A stretch of 64,000 bases of DNA, from assembly GCA_020465985.1 (NCBI GenBank), contig JAANYP010004395.1, positions 1,128,501-1,192,500 of the forward strand, in the 5' to 3' direction. Source of the stretch: Centrapalus pauciflorus (lineage: Eukaryota > Streptophyta > Magnoliopsida > Asterales > Asteraceae). The notes under the pieces are model-generated. The model did no database searches, had not been told where the DNA came from, and saw nothing but the letters and a program-made list of their open reading frames with translations. The position numbers and the translations under genes were made by a program. Shown one piece after another: positions 27,201-39,629 of this stretch; positions within the stretch are counted from its first letter, which is position 1; each line of letters starts with the position of its first letter.

Positions 27201-28415
27201 GGCTGTTTAAGCCAAGAGATTGGTCGATCTCAGTTGGATAATGTGTGTGATTCAGGGCAAGAATTTGTCCATGAAACGTCAGAGCAGCTGCAACTCTCTA
27301 GATCTGTGCACCAAGTCACAAATAAAAGCATCCATAATTCTGGCAATAATTCAACGAACTCGAAGGTTACTAGTCTCTACATAGTCAACATTGGTCAACA
27401 TCAATTCAATGATACATCGTCGTATAAATTGCAAATTTTGAAACTGTATCTATTAGTCAACCACTTGAATGTTTTCCCATAATGACTGAAACTCATTGAT
27501 ATTTTCTTCTGCCCTCTCAGACAGCAGCACTGAAATTGTCCGCAAGGAAAACCTATTCTGCACGGTTTACTGTGCGGCAGGATCTTCTTCGTGGCCAAAA
27601 GCAGTTACTGGGCTCGCCCAACAGGGGCAAAGAAACCAACCTCCCTGATTTATCAGACTTCTCTGTGACCAAACAGGAAGATTCCCGGAGGAGAAGTAGT
27701 AGCCAGCAGGTATATTGAAAAAGGCCACTCTACTTCCCACCATTTAAATGACAACAATCTTTTAGATCCGAGATGTTCCACAAATATTAAATCCATTTCC
27801 TTTTCTGCTACATTCAAGCAAAATAGTCACCTAATTGCACGCTCTTATCACTACAGTTTGTCAATACATAGGTTTGTCAAGTGTTGCAATTTTCATCAAA
27901 GATAACAAGTATGTTGATAGCAATTTATTAAACATTTGTCAATCCACATTGAATGATAATGACAGGACATGATGAGCTCAAATCTTCCACAAGATTTGCT
28001 AAGCCCGAACCACATTGCCTTCCAAAGCAACTCAAGTTCTTCCTCATTGAAGTCAACAGTATCCGAAATGACAAATATTATTGTCAATGAAAGACACAGG
28101 ACGCTCAATGCTTGTAAAGAAGCATTAAGAAGTTTAGACACATCAAGCAAAACCGCCCTCCAGGTATTTTCTAAACTAAGAGACATAACATCGACACATG
28201 TGAATCCAGAAGGACCCGAAGCTGAGTTTTATGCAGAGGCAGCAGAAATGCTTCCATTAATAGCAAAAAATGTGCATGAAATTGCCAAAGTTGCTAGTTC
28301 ATGTGGGGTTGACAAAATGGAGATCCCAAGTTTTGAACCATTGTTGGGAAAGTTTGCTGAGGGTATATCACAAAGGGTCATTGAATTACTAAAGGAAAAC
28401 TGCACAAGTCTATGA
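15240..28415 (+). CDS. Large WD40-repeat protein (MABP1/WDR62-like; At3g09080-type), 20 exons, 1237 aa
   Basis: Exons: 15240-15290, 15442-15660, 17808-17916, 18009-18383, 18476-18531, 21467-21713, 22233-22288, 23160-23421, 23510-23673, 23763-23905, 23993-24094, 24508-24646, 25000-25086, 25177-25338, 25417-25728, 25826-26010, 26089-26204, 27076-27365, 27521-27709 and 27966-28415. Frame is kept throughout. About twelve WD-type strands are visible, among them GYLCLWDW, HLKIWTIG, LYIWNI, ACIWDIKN, TIRLWDL, MIHLFDV, TINVFDV, ICMYDL and CIFVWKV. They span residues 18-735 and are enough for two beta-propellers. Residues 735-1090 are low-complexity Ser/Asn/Arg-rich, and a helical C-terminal domain follows (about 1105-1237). 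Animal relatives scaffold MAP kinases or spindle poles; the plant function is unknown to me. The intron after exon 12 appears to be GC-AG. Introns 2 and 5 are swollen by repeats. Confidence 0.88.
16544..17527. mobile_element. TIR element (PIF/Harbinger-like ends) carrying a C-rich core, WD40 intron 2
   Basis: The left end GGTGACGTTTGGTTTGCGGG pairs with the reverse complement of the right end, GGTAGCGTTTGGATTACAGG. Flanks are TAA on the left and TTA on the right, consistent with a degraded 3-bp TWA target site. The interior is dominated by the C-rich minisatellite described separately. No transposase is visible. Confidence 0.65.
16780..17345. repeat. C-rich CCTACC/CCCACC minisatellite
   Basis: The stretch is almost free of G on the + strand and built from variants of TACCC, CCTACC and CACCCC. 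A higher-order repeat is visible: CATTGTA-type spacers recur near 16915, 16996 and 17145, each followed by a similar CCCCATACTACCCCTT-like block. A 210-codon open frame runs through it (Pro/Thr/Tyr-rich), but this follows from the repeat composition and is not a gene. Confidence 0.85.
18600..19140. mobile_element. Degenerate hAT-like element fragment in WD40 intron 5
   Basis: The right end, GTTTAGTCACCGTGAACATCC, resembles the common plant GGTTTGGTT...hAT terminus, and several TTGGTT-type motifs precede it. The left end is poorly preserved, and no duplication was found. Confidence 0.3.
19376..19710 (+). mobile_element. Possible solo LTR in WD40 intron 5
   Basis: The segment resembles the promoter/R region of a plant LTR: a TATA-like CTATAAATAAAG near 19460, then GAGAGAGGCTCCAAC and a run ending CTATTAATCGAATTCAACA. 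No primer-binding site, internal domain or clean target duplication was found, so boundaries are approximate. Confidence 0.4.
20621..20965 (-). pseudogene. Antisense two-exon protein remnant inside WD40 intron 5
   Basis: On the minus strand an acceptor-like TTTAG at 20970-20966 opens a 74-codon exon (20965-20743). It ends at a good donor (AAG|GTATAT). A second exon (20677-20621) follows a TTTTACAG acceptor, in phase, and ends in TGA. The reading is protein-like, including EIDEEEIVNILSLYVERN and DYLYYVHKGLISHYRHKELK. A single in-frame TAA at 20845-20847 breaks it. I do not recognise the family. It could be a captured 3' gene end or a decayed transposon gene. Confidence 0.4.
22690..22800. other. 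G-rich stretch in WD40 intron 7
   Basis: A short G-rich island (GAGAGGGGGTTGCAGGGGAGG and neighbours) stands out in an AT-rich intron. It has several runs of three or more G on one strand. Origin unknown. Confidence 0.5.
23004..23150. repeat. Imperfect tandem duplication next to the exon 8 acceptor (WD40 gene)
   Basis: Two copies share TTTTCTCATCTACAAATTAT and the following GACAACTCA...ATGATCAATTT. They are spaced about 80 bp apart. The second copy runs into the polypyrimidine tract that ends at the acceptor of exon 8 (23160). Confidence 0.75.
24647..24999 (+). other. GC-AG intron of the WD40 gene
   Basis: Exon 12 must end after the Gln codon at 24646 and exon 13 must begin at 25000 to keep the frame (..LGQ then DKTINVFDV). 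The donor is therefore CAG|GCAAGT. Using the GT inside GCAAGT shifts the frame into an early stop. Confidence 0.75.
26250..26460 (+). mobile_element. tRNA-derived SINE candidate in WD40 intron 17
   Basis: Pol III-type internal promoter motifs are present. A box A-like TGATGGTAGTCTAGTTTGG at 26256-26274 lies about 30 bp before a box B-like GGTTCAAACCC at 26303-26313, within a hairpin-forming CAGGGTTCAAACCCTG. A C/T-rich body and a T-rich end follow. Boundaries and target duplication are not certain. An intact tRNA cloverleaf is not evident. Confidence 0.5.
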
Positions 28416-29750
28416 TAAAATTCTAAAAAAGTGCAGTACCTGTGATTGTGAATACTCTACACCCCAATATTTTGGGGTTACTTTTCCCAAAACAATACTT
28501 TTTTGAATCATTGGAAACTTATTGATTGTTAAAGCTTGTATGCTAAAATGGTAAAATCTGATAACCAAATAAGCATAAATCATCCACAAACGACAATTGT
28601 AAAAACAAATTGTGTTTTTAAAAAATATATATGAAAATAAAAATACTGTTCTTTTTTTTTTTTTTTACAAAAAAAAAAAAGAATATTCTAACACAGTATT
28701 TGTTTTGACCAATGTAAATAGGGTTCAAACGTAACATGCCCAAATGCAAAGATCATGTGAGTTTGAAAAACAGCCTCACAAGTCACAACCCTTGTCCCAA
28801 TAATTATGTGACTTTTATTTATATGTTTATTTAAAAAAAAAAAGCATTAGAAATTATTGCAAATATTTCACATTGATTTTTGTCTCTAACATGAAGAAAA
28901 AGCAAAAGGCAAAGGCAGTATGATCATCTTTAGCTTTTCACCTATCAAATTTCTTTTACAAAAATAAAAATAAGAGCCCATTTTCTTAGCGATGATTTTG
29001 ATGCAGCTTTTACATTATTAAATTCTTTTATTTTCTTAAATTCAAGGCATTTTTTGTTTGATTTTATTGCTAAGTCATCATTTGTTCATTTATCATGACA
29101 CTAGTTTATTGACACATGTATTACGTGAATACATGGGTATGCTTTTACTAATAATTATTCTTTTATAAACATATATTTAAATGAAGTTAAAATATATCAA
29201 TAATGCATTACTATCAAGTTGGTGTAAAAAATTATTAATGAGTCTATTAAGAGGTAAACAAACATGGACTAAATTGATATAAAGTATAATATTGAAAGTT
29301 ATAAGAACGAAAAAGTGTATTCAATTTGTCAACAGTTTATAATAAATATGATTTAACTAAAAAATAATTTTAATTATACTATATTTAATAAATAAATATT
29401 CATGATAGAAACATGTTTTAATATATCAACTATACAGTCAATAAAAAACAAATACAAATTCTTAATATACGTGTTACAAATTTGAAGAAATGTATATGTT
29501 TTAATTATTAATAAGCTATTAGTTTAATTGCTTTTAATATTAATGAATTGAATTTATTAATTTAAGGAAATAAGTTACGAAAGAATGCTAAAAAAAATTT
29601 GTTTCCATTAATTGAATTTATTATTGTATGGTTCTAAATTAGGAAAAAAGAATAGGAAAATAAAATAGGAATGCATTACGAGATTGACACGTGACAACAA
29701 AGTTCTCTTTTATTATGATATATACACATTTGCAAAACAAAACCAATAGC
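28416..29750. other. Intergenic DNA after the WD40 gene
   Basis: I see no gene. The stretch is very AT-rich, with poly(T)/poly(A) runs near 28650-28680 and a poly(A) run near 28833. Confidence 0.5.
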
Positions 29751-29789
29751 AAATCGAGATTAGATTTTTTTAAAATTTGAAAATGGGTA

Positions 29790-29905
29790 TGAGATACTCG
29801 GCGTGGCGAAGCCGAGTGGGGAGCCTTTAGGGGCGGTGTAAGTAGAGGGCGGTGCCCCGTGCGGGCCGAAGCCACCTTGCCTAATCGAGCCCCACTCCCT
29901 CCTCT
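29790..29905. other. GC-rich island with a hairpin
   Basis: It contains a perfect stem ACTCGGC...GCCGAGT around a GTGGCGAA loop at 29796-29817. GGGGCGGTGT, GGGCGGTGCCCCGTGCGGGC and similar blocks follow. The composition is unlike its surroundings. It resembles GC-rich segments of plant LTRs, but nothing confirms that. Confidence 0.4.
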
Positions 29906-30120
29906 CTATACATGCATGTATTCTAATCATCCATGCATTGCCCACGTTTCAATCCAAGACAACTTTATGATTATTATTTGCCACCAAATCAACACACAAA
30001 CTTGATACAACATAGGTCATAACAATATTTAGGCTAGATTCAGTCCTAACACATGCCTATTTATAACATTTAAAGTTACTTTGAAGTTGAAATGGAATCA
30101 ATTAGGTGCCAAAATATTCA

Positions 30121-30488
30121 GGGTGCGTTTAGTTAACGAAAACTAGTCATTTTTCAATTTCAGTTTTCAAGTTATAGTTTTTAGAAAAAAACAAGGGTTT
30201 CTTTGAAAAGTGAAAACTTGTTTAGATGATAAAGTTTTAGTTTTAAGAAAAATAAGATGGGTGATTATAAAATAAAAAAATATGATAGGTGATGGAAAAG
30301 TAAGAGAGAGAAAGAGAGTATTATAAAGAAATAGGGTAGGTAGTAGAAAAGTAAGAGAGAGAATATGAAAAGTTGTATTTTAAAAAGTGAAATGAAAATT
30401 TATGAAATTGTTGTTAAGTAAACAAGTTTTCATTTTTGTTGAAAAATGAGATGGAAATTTTGAAAATTTTCGAGAACTAAACGTACCC
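30121..30488. mobile_element. MITE with 3-bp TCA target duplication
   Basis: Termini GGGTGCGTTTAGTTAACGAA and (right, reverse complement) GGGTACGTTTAGTTCTCGAA form inverted repeats. TCA at 30118-30120 is repeated at 30489-30491. The interior is GAAAA/GAGA-rich with no coding capacity. Confidence 0.75.
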
Positions 30489-30561
30489 TCACTCAAGGTT
30501 CCATTAATTATGCTTCAATTCCTGCATTATCTCAACAAATTAAGTCCCAAATTCTACATTA

Positions 30562-30786
30562 GGTGCCATTTGGTTTGAAGGATTTCAGCAACTCATTTAA
30601 GGTTTGGATTTAGATATATTACATTGTCATGTTTGAATAAAAAAATTAAAAGAAAGGATTTAGCTCATTTAAGATTTCATATTCCTCACTTCTCCACCTT
30701 TCATAATCCATCAATCCTCCTAAATATTTCAAAATCCTATCATTTTGGAATCCATCATTTTAAAATCATTCAATTCAAACGACACC
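30562..30786. mobile_element. MITE (Harbinger/Tourist-like)
   Basis: Ends GGTGCCATTTGGTTTGAAGG and (right, reverse complement) GGTGTCGTTTGAATTGAATG are inverted repeats. It is flanked by TTA on the left and TAA on the right. It is only 225 bp and non-coding. Confidence 0.65.
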
Positions 30787-30809
30787 TAAACGTTCGCGAC
30801 ATACACTTA

Positions 30810-31103
30810 GGGGGCGTTTGGTTTGTGGATTTCCTGAAATTCACTGGAATTTGCACTTAAAATCCTGTGTTTGGTTCGCAGATTTCAGTAATGATTTAAA
30901 ATCTCAAGAGTTTTTAAATTCTTCATTCTTATTTAAAAACTCAGCATTTTTCTTAGGATTTTAAATCTCAATTACCTTGCATTCTTCATATTAGCAAATT
31001 TTTTCTAAAAGATAATGCAGATTCTTTGACAAAGTGTTGCATAATGCAAATCATTTGACAGAATGCAAATCTGAAGAAAAAAATATGTGAACCAAATGTC
31101 CCC
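30810..31103. mobile_element. MITE with TTA target duplication (Harbinger/Tourist-like)
   Basis: The left end GGGGGCGTTTGGTTTGTGGA pairs with the right-end reverse complement GGGGACATTTGGTTCACATA. TTA flanks both sides (30807-30809 and 31104-31106). Non-coding. Confidence 0.8.
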
Positions 31104-31249
31104 TTATGTTTGTTTTAAGAGGTTAAATGTTTAAATTCTATTTAATTAATTTATACAAATAAAATTACTTTGGATGAAAACACACCACCATTGATGGTAT
31201 ATAAATGATGTATTAAACAAGACCTTTTATCATCCAAAATCGTGGCCCT

Positions 31250-31400
31250 TTTTTTGGGACTCAATTGCCCATCTGAATATTAAGAGGGAGGATCTCTTAA
31301 CTCTTAAAATAAACAAATAGTCAAAATCATATTTAGATTTGAATTTCAGATTTTAGAATCAAATTAAGAGGCTCTTAATCCAAACAAACAAAGCCTTGCA
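31250..31400. mobile_element. Fragment related to the 56789-57046 MITE family
   Basis: It contains AAGAGGCTCTTAATCCAAACAAACAAA, of which AAGAGGCTCTTAATCCAAAC is typical, and GAGGATCTCTTAACTCTTAA. These resemble the interior and end of the element at 56789. The ends are not clear. Confidence 0.35.
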
Positions 31401-32096
31401 CACTAAATTTCGTATAATGAAATGAGATAGGTTTGGCCAAGTCAAGTATTCATCCAACATTTCCATCACTTGACAACTTAAGCCCATCAAGTTGGAAGTC
31501 TTTCAACTCAAGAGTTAATGCAAGCACTACTCTTCCATGGTTCACAAATTTGACACCTTTTTATCTAGGTTAAACGTCCAAACTTCACAATTTACTCACA
31601 TAACATCATCATTGTTAGTATTATACATATAATATTTTGATAAATTTATTAATTTAACTATGTGTTTTTGTTGGGCGATTTGATTATGCAAAGAGGATAG
31701 AGCGTCAACTTATCTGAATCAAAATTTGGATAATTGATTGGATCACGTTAACATGTTCTTTTCAATATTATTATACTGTTGCTTGGATTGCACAAATATT
31801 ACTTTCGGATCACCCTTTATCAATGAGAGCAAAACAAAGAGAATACATGTGTGTGCATATATGTACATGTGTGTGTGTGTACAAATATATAATCAGATTT
31901 ATCAGTGTACCCCTCAATATCCAACGTATCTACCGTACCTCTTGTGAATGATCATTCACATTTCTTTGCATATCTATAAACCAATAGTATAAGACTTTGC
32001 ATCAATAGGACCATACATTGGATTCGAAAAATAAATATTGTAAATAGTAAAAAAAAAAAAAAAAATCATGTGAATTGTGTGAATGATTATTTACTT

Positions 32097-32230
32097 AGAT
32101 GACTATTCGCATGAATATGCATGAATATTCACATAAGTTTTAAGGACATAGAAAGTTTGAATAGATGACTATTCACATAAATATGCATGAATATTCACAT
32201 AAGTTTTAAGGACATAGAAAGTTTGAATGT
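32097..32230. repeat. Tandem duplication, 66-bp unit, two copies
   Basis: Units starting at 32097 and 32163 are nearly identical and share TATGCATGAATATTCACATA and TTTTAAGGACATAGAAAGTT. Confidence 0.85.
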
Positions 32231-32289
32231 ATGTGAATATCACATATCATGTGTGTAACGTTAATTTGAACACAATAATGAAAAAAAAA

Positions 32290-32925
32290 GTTTTATAAGA
32301 GTGGTACCTTTGGATACACTTAATTTCTAGAGATATTTTTTTGAAGAGTGGTACCTTTGGATACACTTAATTTCAAATATCTAAACCTTCAACGTGTATC
32401 ACGATGTATCGTTCATTCAAACATGAATCGTTTATCGTTCCTTCAAATATTCTACCTTCAAACATGCATCTCATTATCGTGTTCATCATTCAAACCTTCA
32501 TCGTTCATTCAAGAATACGGTGGTTGTTGGCGGTGGTGTAGCGGCCGAGAGAGGGTGATGGTCGGTGGGGAGGATGATGATGCAGCGATCGAGAGAGACC
32601 TATGGCAGTGGTGCAGCGGTCGAGAGAGTGAGACGATGATAGTGCGGTGATGGTGCAACGACGGTGGTCGATGGTGGTGATCGTCAAGAGAGAAGAGAGG
32701 GGGAGAGGCGCCAAGGGAGATGGAGGGATATGTGGATAAATATGCGGAAGGTAGTTAATGTTTTGATTTACCTTCCATATTTAACTCCTAATTATCTTTT
32801 AAATATTTTTAAAAATTAAATTGAATTATTTCATAACAACCCTTAATGCATCCTTGGTAGATTTACGGTGCTTAAAAGTCCCTAGAGGTTCCTCGATGCA
32901 TAAAGATTTTCAATTGAACATCAAT
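32290..32925. mobile_element. Microsatellite-bounded element, member C (left end unclear)
   Basis: The right terminus (GGTTCCTCGATGCATAAAG, then TTTTCAATTGAACATC, 32887-32925) is the inverted form of the left terminus of the element at 33157. It runs directly into a TA/TACA microsatellite. The interior has a GC-rich, CGAGAGAG-containing block at 32520-32730, echoed near 34060-34110 in the next element. A duplicated GAGTGGTACCTTTGGATACA marks the left part. No left inverted terminus was found, so the start is a guess. Confidence 0.45.
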
Positions 32926-32993
32926 CTATATATACATACATATATATATATATACGTACATACATATATATATGTATATACATACATACATAC

Positions 32994-33069
<76 letters not shown>

Positions 33070-33156
33070 ACACACACATATATGTGTGTGTGTATGTATG
33101 TATGTATATGTGTGTATCTATATATCTGTGTGTATATGTGTGTGTGTATATGTATA
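32926..33156. repeat. Compound (TA)n/(TACA)n/(TG)n microsatellite
   Basis: Pure TA at about 33008-33067 is flanked by TACA/TATG and TG runs. It sits exactly between the termini of two similar elements. Open frames on both strands are repeat artefacts. Confidence 0.95.
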
Positions 33157-35253
<2,097 letters not shown>

Positions 35254-35909
35254 GAGTATATAATAGGGGTAATAATGAAGAATAATAATGATGAAAACAT
35301 AATAATTTGTTATAATTACAAATGCATTGACAAAATTCCTAGTATCTCAGCGTGCGTGTTTGATTGTCTTCCATTATTTCATTTCCATCATCATCAATCA
35401 TCTAATCTCCATTTTCTAACAATTTCAAAACCATTTTTCAGATTATTATAAATTAAATGAATAACATCACATCAGTTGCAAATACTTAAGGTGTGTTTGA
35501 CAATAAGCTTTTGAATGATTTTAGGAGCTTCAACTGTTAAATTTTGAAAGCTATATATATTAAATATACAAATAGGGATAATTTTAAAAAAAAAAAAATT
35601 TTTAAAAATAAAAGTGTGTAGATAGTAATAACAATAATAAATTTAATAATTTATTATTAACATTCAAAATTTAAACGGAAAATAAAAAATTTATGAAAAT
35701 GATTAAAATTGTTATAGTACTAAAATGGGCAAAATCATTATTTAGAAAATGTTAAAGAGATGCAATGATTATTTTTGCAAGTAAATAGTATTTGAGAGAC
35801 CATTTATGTAATTTTTAAATACCGGTAATCATTTCTGTAATTTCAAAGGATTATTTTAGTAATTTACTATTGAATTTATATAGAAATATAGAATTGGTAG
35901 CTAGTATTT

Positions 35910-36566
35910 AGGCATGGCAAAAAAACTCATCCCCGACGGGGAACCCGTAACTCGACCCCGATTTGACCGGGGAATCCCCGAGTTGACCGGGGATGGGGAT
36001 GGGGACGGGGAATCCCTGATTTAAAATAATGGGGATGGGGCAGGGATGAGAGACACTTTAATCCCCGACCCCGAACCCGACCCCGGTTATAAATTATGTT
36101 TTAATATAAATTATTATATATATTTAACTTTACAATGTAAATTATTCATTACATTTTATATAATATATTAAACATCATTGTATATGATTTGTCTATAATT
36201 TAAAATACTATTGTTATTTTTCATTTTATTGGTTTTATAAATGTTTTACATCCATTTCTTTGTTTTAGTTTTATTATAAAGTTATACGTTATATATGTAA
36301 ATACCTCAAATATGTTTGAATTAATTTTTTTAATGTTTATTTACATATATTTTTCTACTAACTTACTATTTATAGTTTAAACTTAAATAATCTTTAGGAA
36401 CGTGAAAAACCCGATTTCCCGACGGGGATCCCCGATCCCCGATTGGGACGGTGATGGGAATAGAAACTCATTCCCCGACGGGGATGGGGCCGGGGATGGG
36501 GGAGAGGATTATGAAGCGGGGATGGGGATGGGAACTGACATCCCCGCCCCGCCCCATTGCCATCAG
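35910..36566. mobile_element. hAT-like non-autonomous element with G/C-rich ends
   Basis: The left end AGGCATGGCAA and the right-end reverse complement CTGATGGCAATGGGGCGGGG are inverted. The flanks TAGTATTT (35902-35909) and TAGTATTG (36567-36574) look like an 8-bp duplication with one change. Both ends carry many GGGGA/CCCCG runs around an AT-rich centre. The terminal GATGGCAA form is common among plant hAT elements. Confidence 0.7.
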
Positions 36567-36574
36567 TAGTATTG

Positions 36575-38400
36575 AAAGTACTGTCTTGTTTGGTATAATA
36601 TATACGAAGTTGATGTTCTTTTGTGTTGGATGAAACTCATTTGGGTGGTTGATGATATTAATTTTTTTTGGTTTTAGTTGTTAATTACACAACATGACCT
36701 AAAATCCAATTGAGGTGATTTTGAAGGTCTACTCAGCTCTTGCATTTAGAGTTAAGTTTCTCTTTTTAGCATGATAATCCATGTTTGTATACCTTAAATA
36801 TTGTTTAGAAGAAAATGTAATCTACTCTCTAGGATCTCTACCGACCGGTCCCATTGTCCCATGACTAATGTAAATACATGTGTAGAATGTTGAACCATGA
36901 ATCTTCTTACCTTCGGTACAAATTTTAGTCCCCAACTACAAGACTATTATTACGAGAACCAAATATTATTTAGATGCATTATGTTGAATGTATAATGGAT
37001 CAAGATGGACTTAAATTTGAATATCAAGCTTAGAACAATATTTATGGATTTGGAATCATTCAAACTCTAATGGGACGTTGGAGTGGTTAGCAGGATGTTG
37101 AGTGTTGTTTTTGGTCAATGTCATGGTAAAGGGTCCAACATCGTTAGACGTTGTGATTTGTGACTTCCAAGTCCAATTTGCATGTTTTCTGGTGGGCATG
37201 TGATTCATTATTTGGACTTGCCTTCGGTTTATAGAAACCCAAAAGATCTTAACGACGTATTATAAAAGGTGTCTTATTATACACGTTGTAGTTAGGCATA
37301 TGTGTAGGTTGATGACATTTGTTTTGGATGAAAGTGTAAGACCATTTTTCCATATTGGCTGAGACCGGAAGAATTTGAGTTCATAAGTAAGTTTGATCTT
37401 ATATAATACAATGTATTTTGCCCCAAAATACAGTAGACCCTATGAAAACTAAATAGTTAAGAGTGTCAGGATTGTATGAACAACCTCCTGAAAACTCTTC
37501 ATTCAATTGTTAATAACAAAGTCCCGGTGAGAAAGAAGGCATCACTAGAAGTCCATAACCTAGATTTGATAATATTGTGTCTAGAAACGTTGATCCTTAC
37601 ACACATATATAAACATTATTCTTTTTTTCTTATTGTTTTGACTAAAAATTGGATGTGAAAAATATGAGTGTACAATAATATTTGTTCATCTATAAAAACA
37701 CATAAAAACATTCAAATGGTTTGGACATAAATTTTAGGTTGAAAAGGTTATAATTGCAAAATTGAGTTGACGATGCATGGATTATAAAAAGAAATGGAAT
37801 GAAAATAAAATCATATAGAAAAAGTATAATAAAAATTTATATTTGAATGAATGAATTAATTAAGTTATGATCCCCAAATGGATGGGTAGGATATAATTGA
37901 AAACGACGCGGTATGCATAAGGGAAGACACACGACAACGAAAAGCTATTTATTCTAATATGTAAAAACAAAAAACAAAAACAGAAACCCCTTTAAAACAA
38001 AATTTTTCAACATTTTTTTATTTTATTTTTAAAATTAACAAGAAAGCGAAATGAGAGAAACTGGCGTGAATTACTTTTGCTTTTTGCCTTTTCTTCTTTA
38101 CAGGAATCTTTGAAAATCGTTCTCCGAAAATCTTTTTTTTTTTTTTTTTTTTTAATTCTTAATAAACTAAACATGTGTATTATTAACTTCTATTTTATTA
38201 TTAACGTTGTCTATTTGGTTAATTCAATATATATTATACATAAGTTAGAGATGGCAATTTTGCACCAAGCATGCAGTTGGACAAAGGCTTAAAAACCAAA
38301 TACGCTATTTTTTTTATAAAATTTAATTAATACATAATTTAAAGATTGTTTAAAATTTTTTTTTTTTAAAAAGTCAAGAAAACCAAAACTATTTTTATCT
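36575..38400. other. Gene-free AT-rich DNA
   Basis: I see no gene or well-bounded element. A poly(T) run lies near 38132-38153. Some sequence near 37080-37330 has an LTR-like feel, but no termini were found. Confidence 0.4.
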
Positions 38401-38409
38401 TTTGATTCA

Positions 38410-38480
38410 CACACTCAATGTTAAGTAGGAGACCAAGGTTGTGAGTTCGATTCTCATTGTAAATAAATGTGCAGATTTAA
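38410..38480 (+). mobile_element. Possible SINE fragment
   Basis: GTGAGTTCGATTCTCAT resembles a Pol III box B. A related box B-like GGGATCAAGTCTC occurs on the minus strand near 38615-38635. Box A is not convincing at either place. Confidence 0.25.
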
Positions 38481-38992
38481 AAATAAGATTAGATGAATGT
38501 TAATTTAATAATTTTTTTTACCTTTTGATACACAAACTCAATTTTAATTTAATAAATTTTTATTGAAGTGCTAACTTATACTACCACATAATACTACGCT
38601 ACCAACAATGTCAATTGAGACTTGATCCCATAACCTCTCGATTGAAGCAACACCTAAAATACCATCAGATAGAGGTGATCAACGGTTTGGTTTATGAGTT
38701 TGTTGGTTTATTCAGTTTGGAAATTTTTTTATCTCAAACCAAAAACCAAATTCAAAGCTACATAAACCAAACAAAATTCAAAGCTACATAAACCAACCCA
38801 TAAACTAAAATTGAATTCGGTTTGGTTTGGTTTGGTTTATAAATCAAGGAAACCAAATATTCAATATGCAAAACAAACTACAAACAACCAAATACCAAAC
38901 AAACACATAAAACTTTCAAGCATATTATTCAATGCCAAAATATCAAGTTAAACATAACTAAAATATTTTATGTCAAAGAAATTAATCCTAAA

Positions 38993-38994
<2 letters not shown>

Positions 38995-39080
<86 letters not shown>
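38995..39080. repeat. (TA)n microsatellite
   Basis: About 40 TA repeats lie inside the hAT-like element. Confidence 0.95.
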
Positions 39081-39083
<3 letters not shown>

Positions 39084-39225
39084 ATAGTTATGGTTTTGGA
39101 TTCAAATTAATACCAAAAATATCCAAGGTACCGGAAGTACCAATATTGACCATAGGATCTATAAAATTAATGGTTTAAATTCGATGTGATATTTTTTATA
39201 ATTAATTTGTTAAAAAAAATAAATT

Positions 39226-39459
39226 AGGGGGTTGGAAAACCAACATGCATCGGAAAACCTTGGAAAATCTCCATGCACCACCACAAATGCATCACAATTC
39301 CCGCGTGATGCATCAAATTCCCTGCGTGATGCATTAAATTCTCGCATGATTAATCAAATTCTGCGTGATGCATCGACTTTTTGTGTGATGCATCACCTGA
39401 CTATAAAGTGGTTCCTGGGTTTTCCGATGCATATAGATTTTACATTGAACCCAACCCTA
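39226..39459. mobile_element. Short TIR element next to a microsatellite, member F
   Basis: The left AACATGCATCGGAAAACC is inverted at the right end (GGTTTTCCGATGCATATAG, then ACATTGAACCCAACCC). Length is 234 bp, with several GTGATGCATCA motifs in between. TATATATGTGTG and a GCGC run follow directly on the right. On the left, the nearest TA tract is 145 bp away. It is nested in the hAT-like element at 38670-39620. Confidence 0.6.
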
Positions 39460-39629
39460 TATATATGTGTGTGTGTGTGTGTGCGCGCGCGCGCGCGCGT
39501 GTGTGCTCGGTAATTTGGTTTGGTTTGGTCCGCTATCAGGTAGACCAGACTTCAATCCAAAACCAAGTTTCATAATCTGTTTAGTCTAAAACCAAACTGA
39601 CCAAAATATGTCCACCCCTACCATCAGAC

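Larger units (their letters stand above)
38670..39620. mobile_element. hAT-family element with perfect 8-bp target duplication
   Basis: The left TAGAGGTGATCAACGGTTTG and the right-end reverse complement TAGGGGTGGACATATTTTGG are inverted termini. CCATCAGA is duplicated exactly at 38662-38669 and 39621-39628. The interior is rich in GGTTTGGTT/AACCAAAC motifs. A TA tract and a second element (39226-39459) sit inside it, so it is older than that insertion. No transposase is visible. Confidence 0.8.

Noticed and set aside
32097..32230. A CRISPR-like repeat array
   Set aside because: It is a simple two-copy tandem duplication in plant DNA without spacers.
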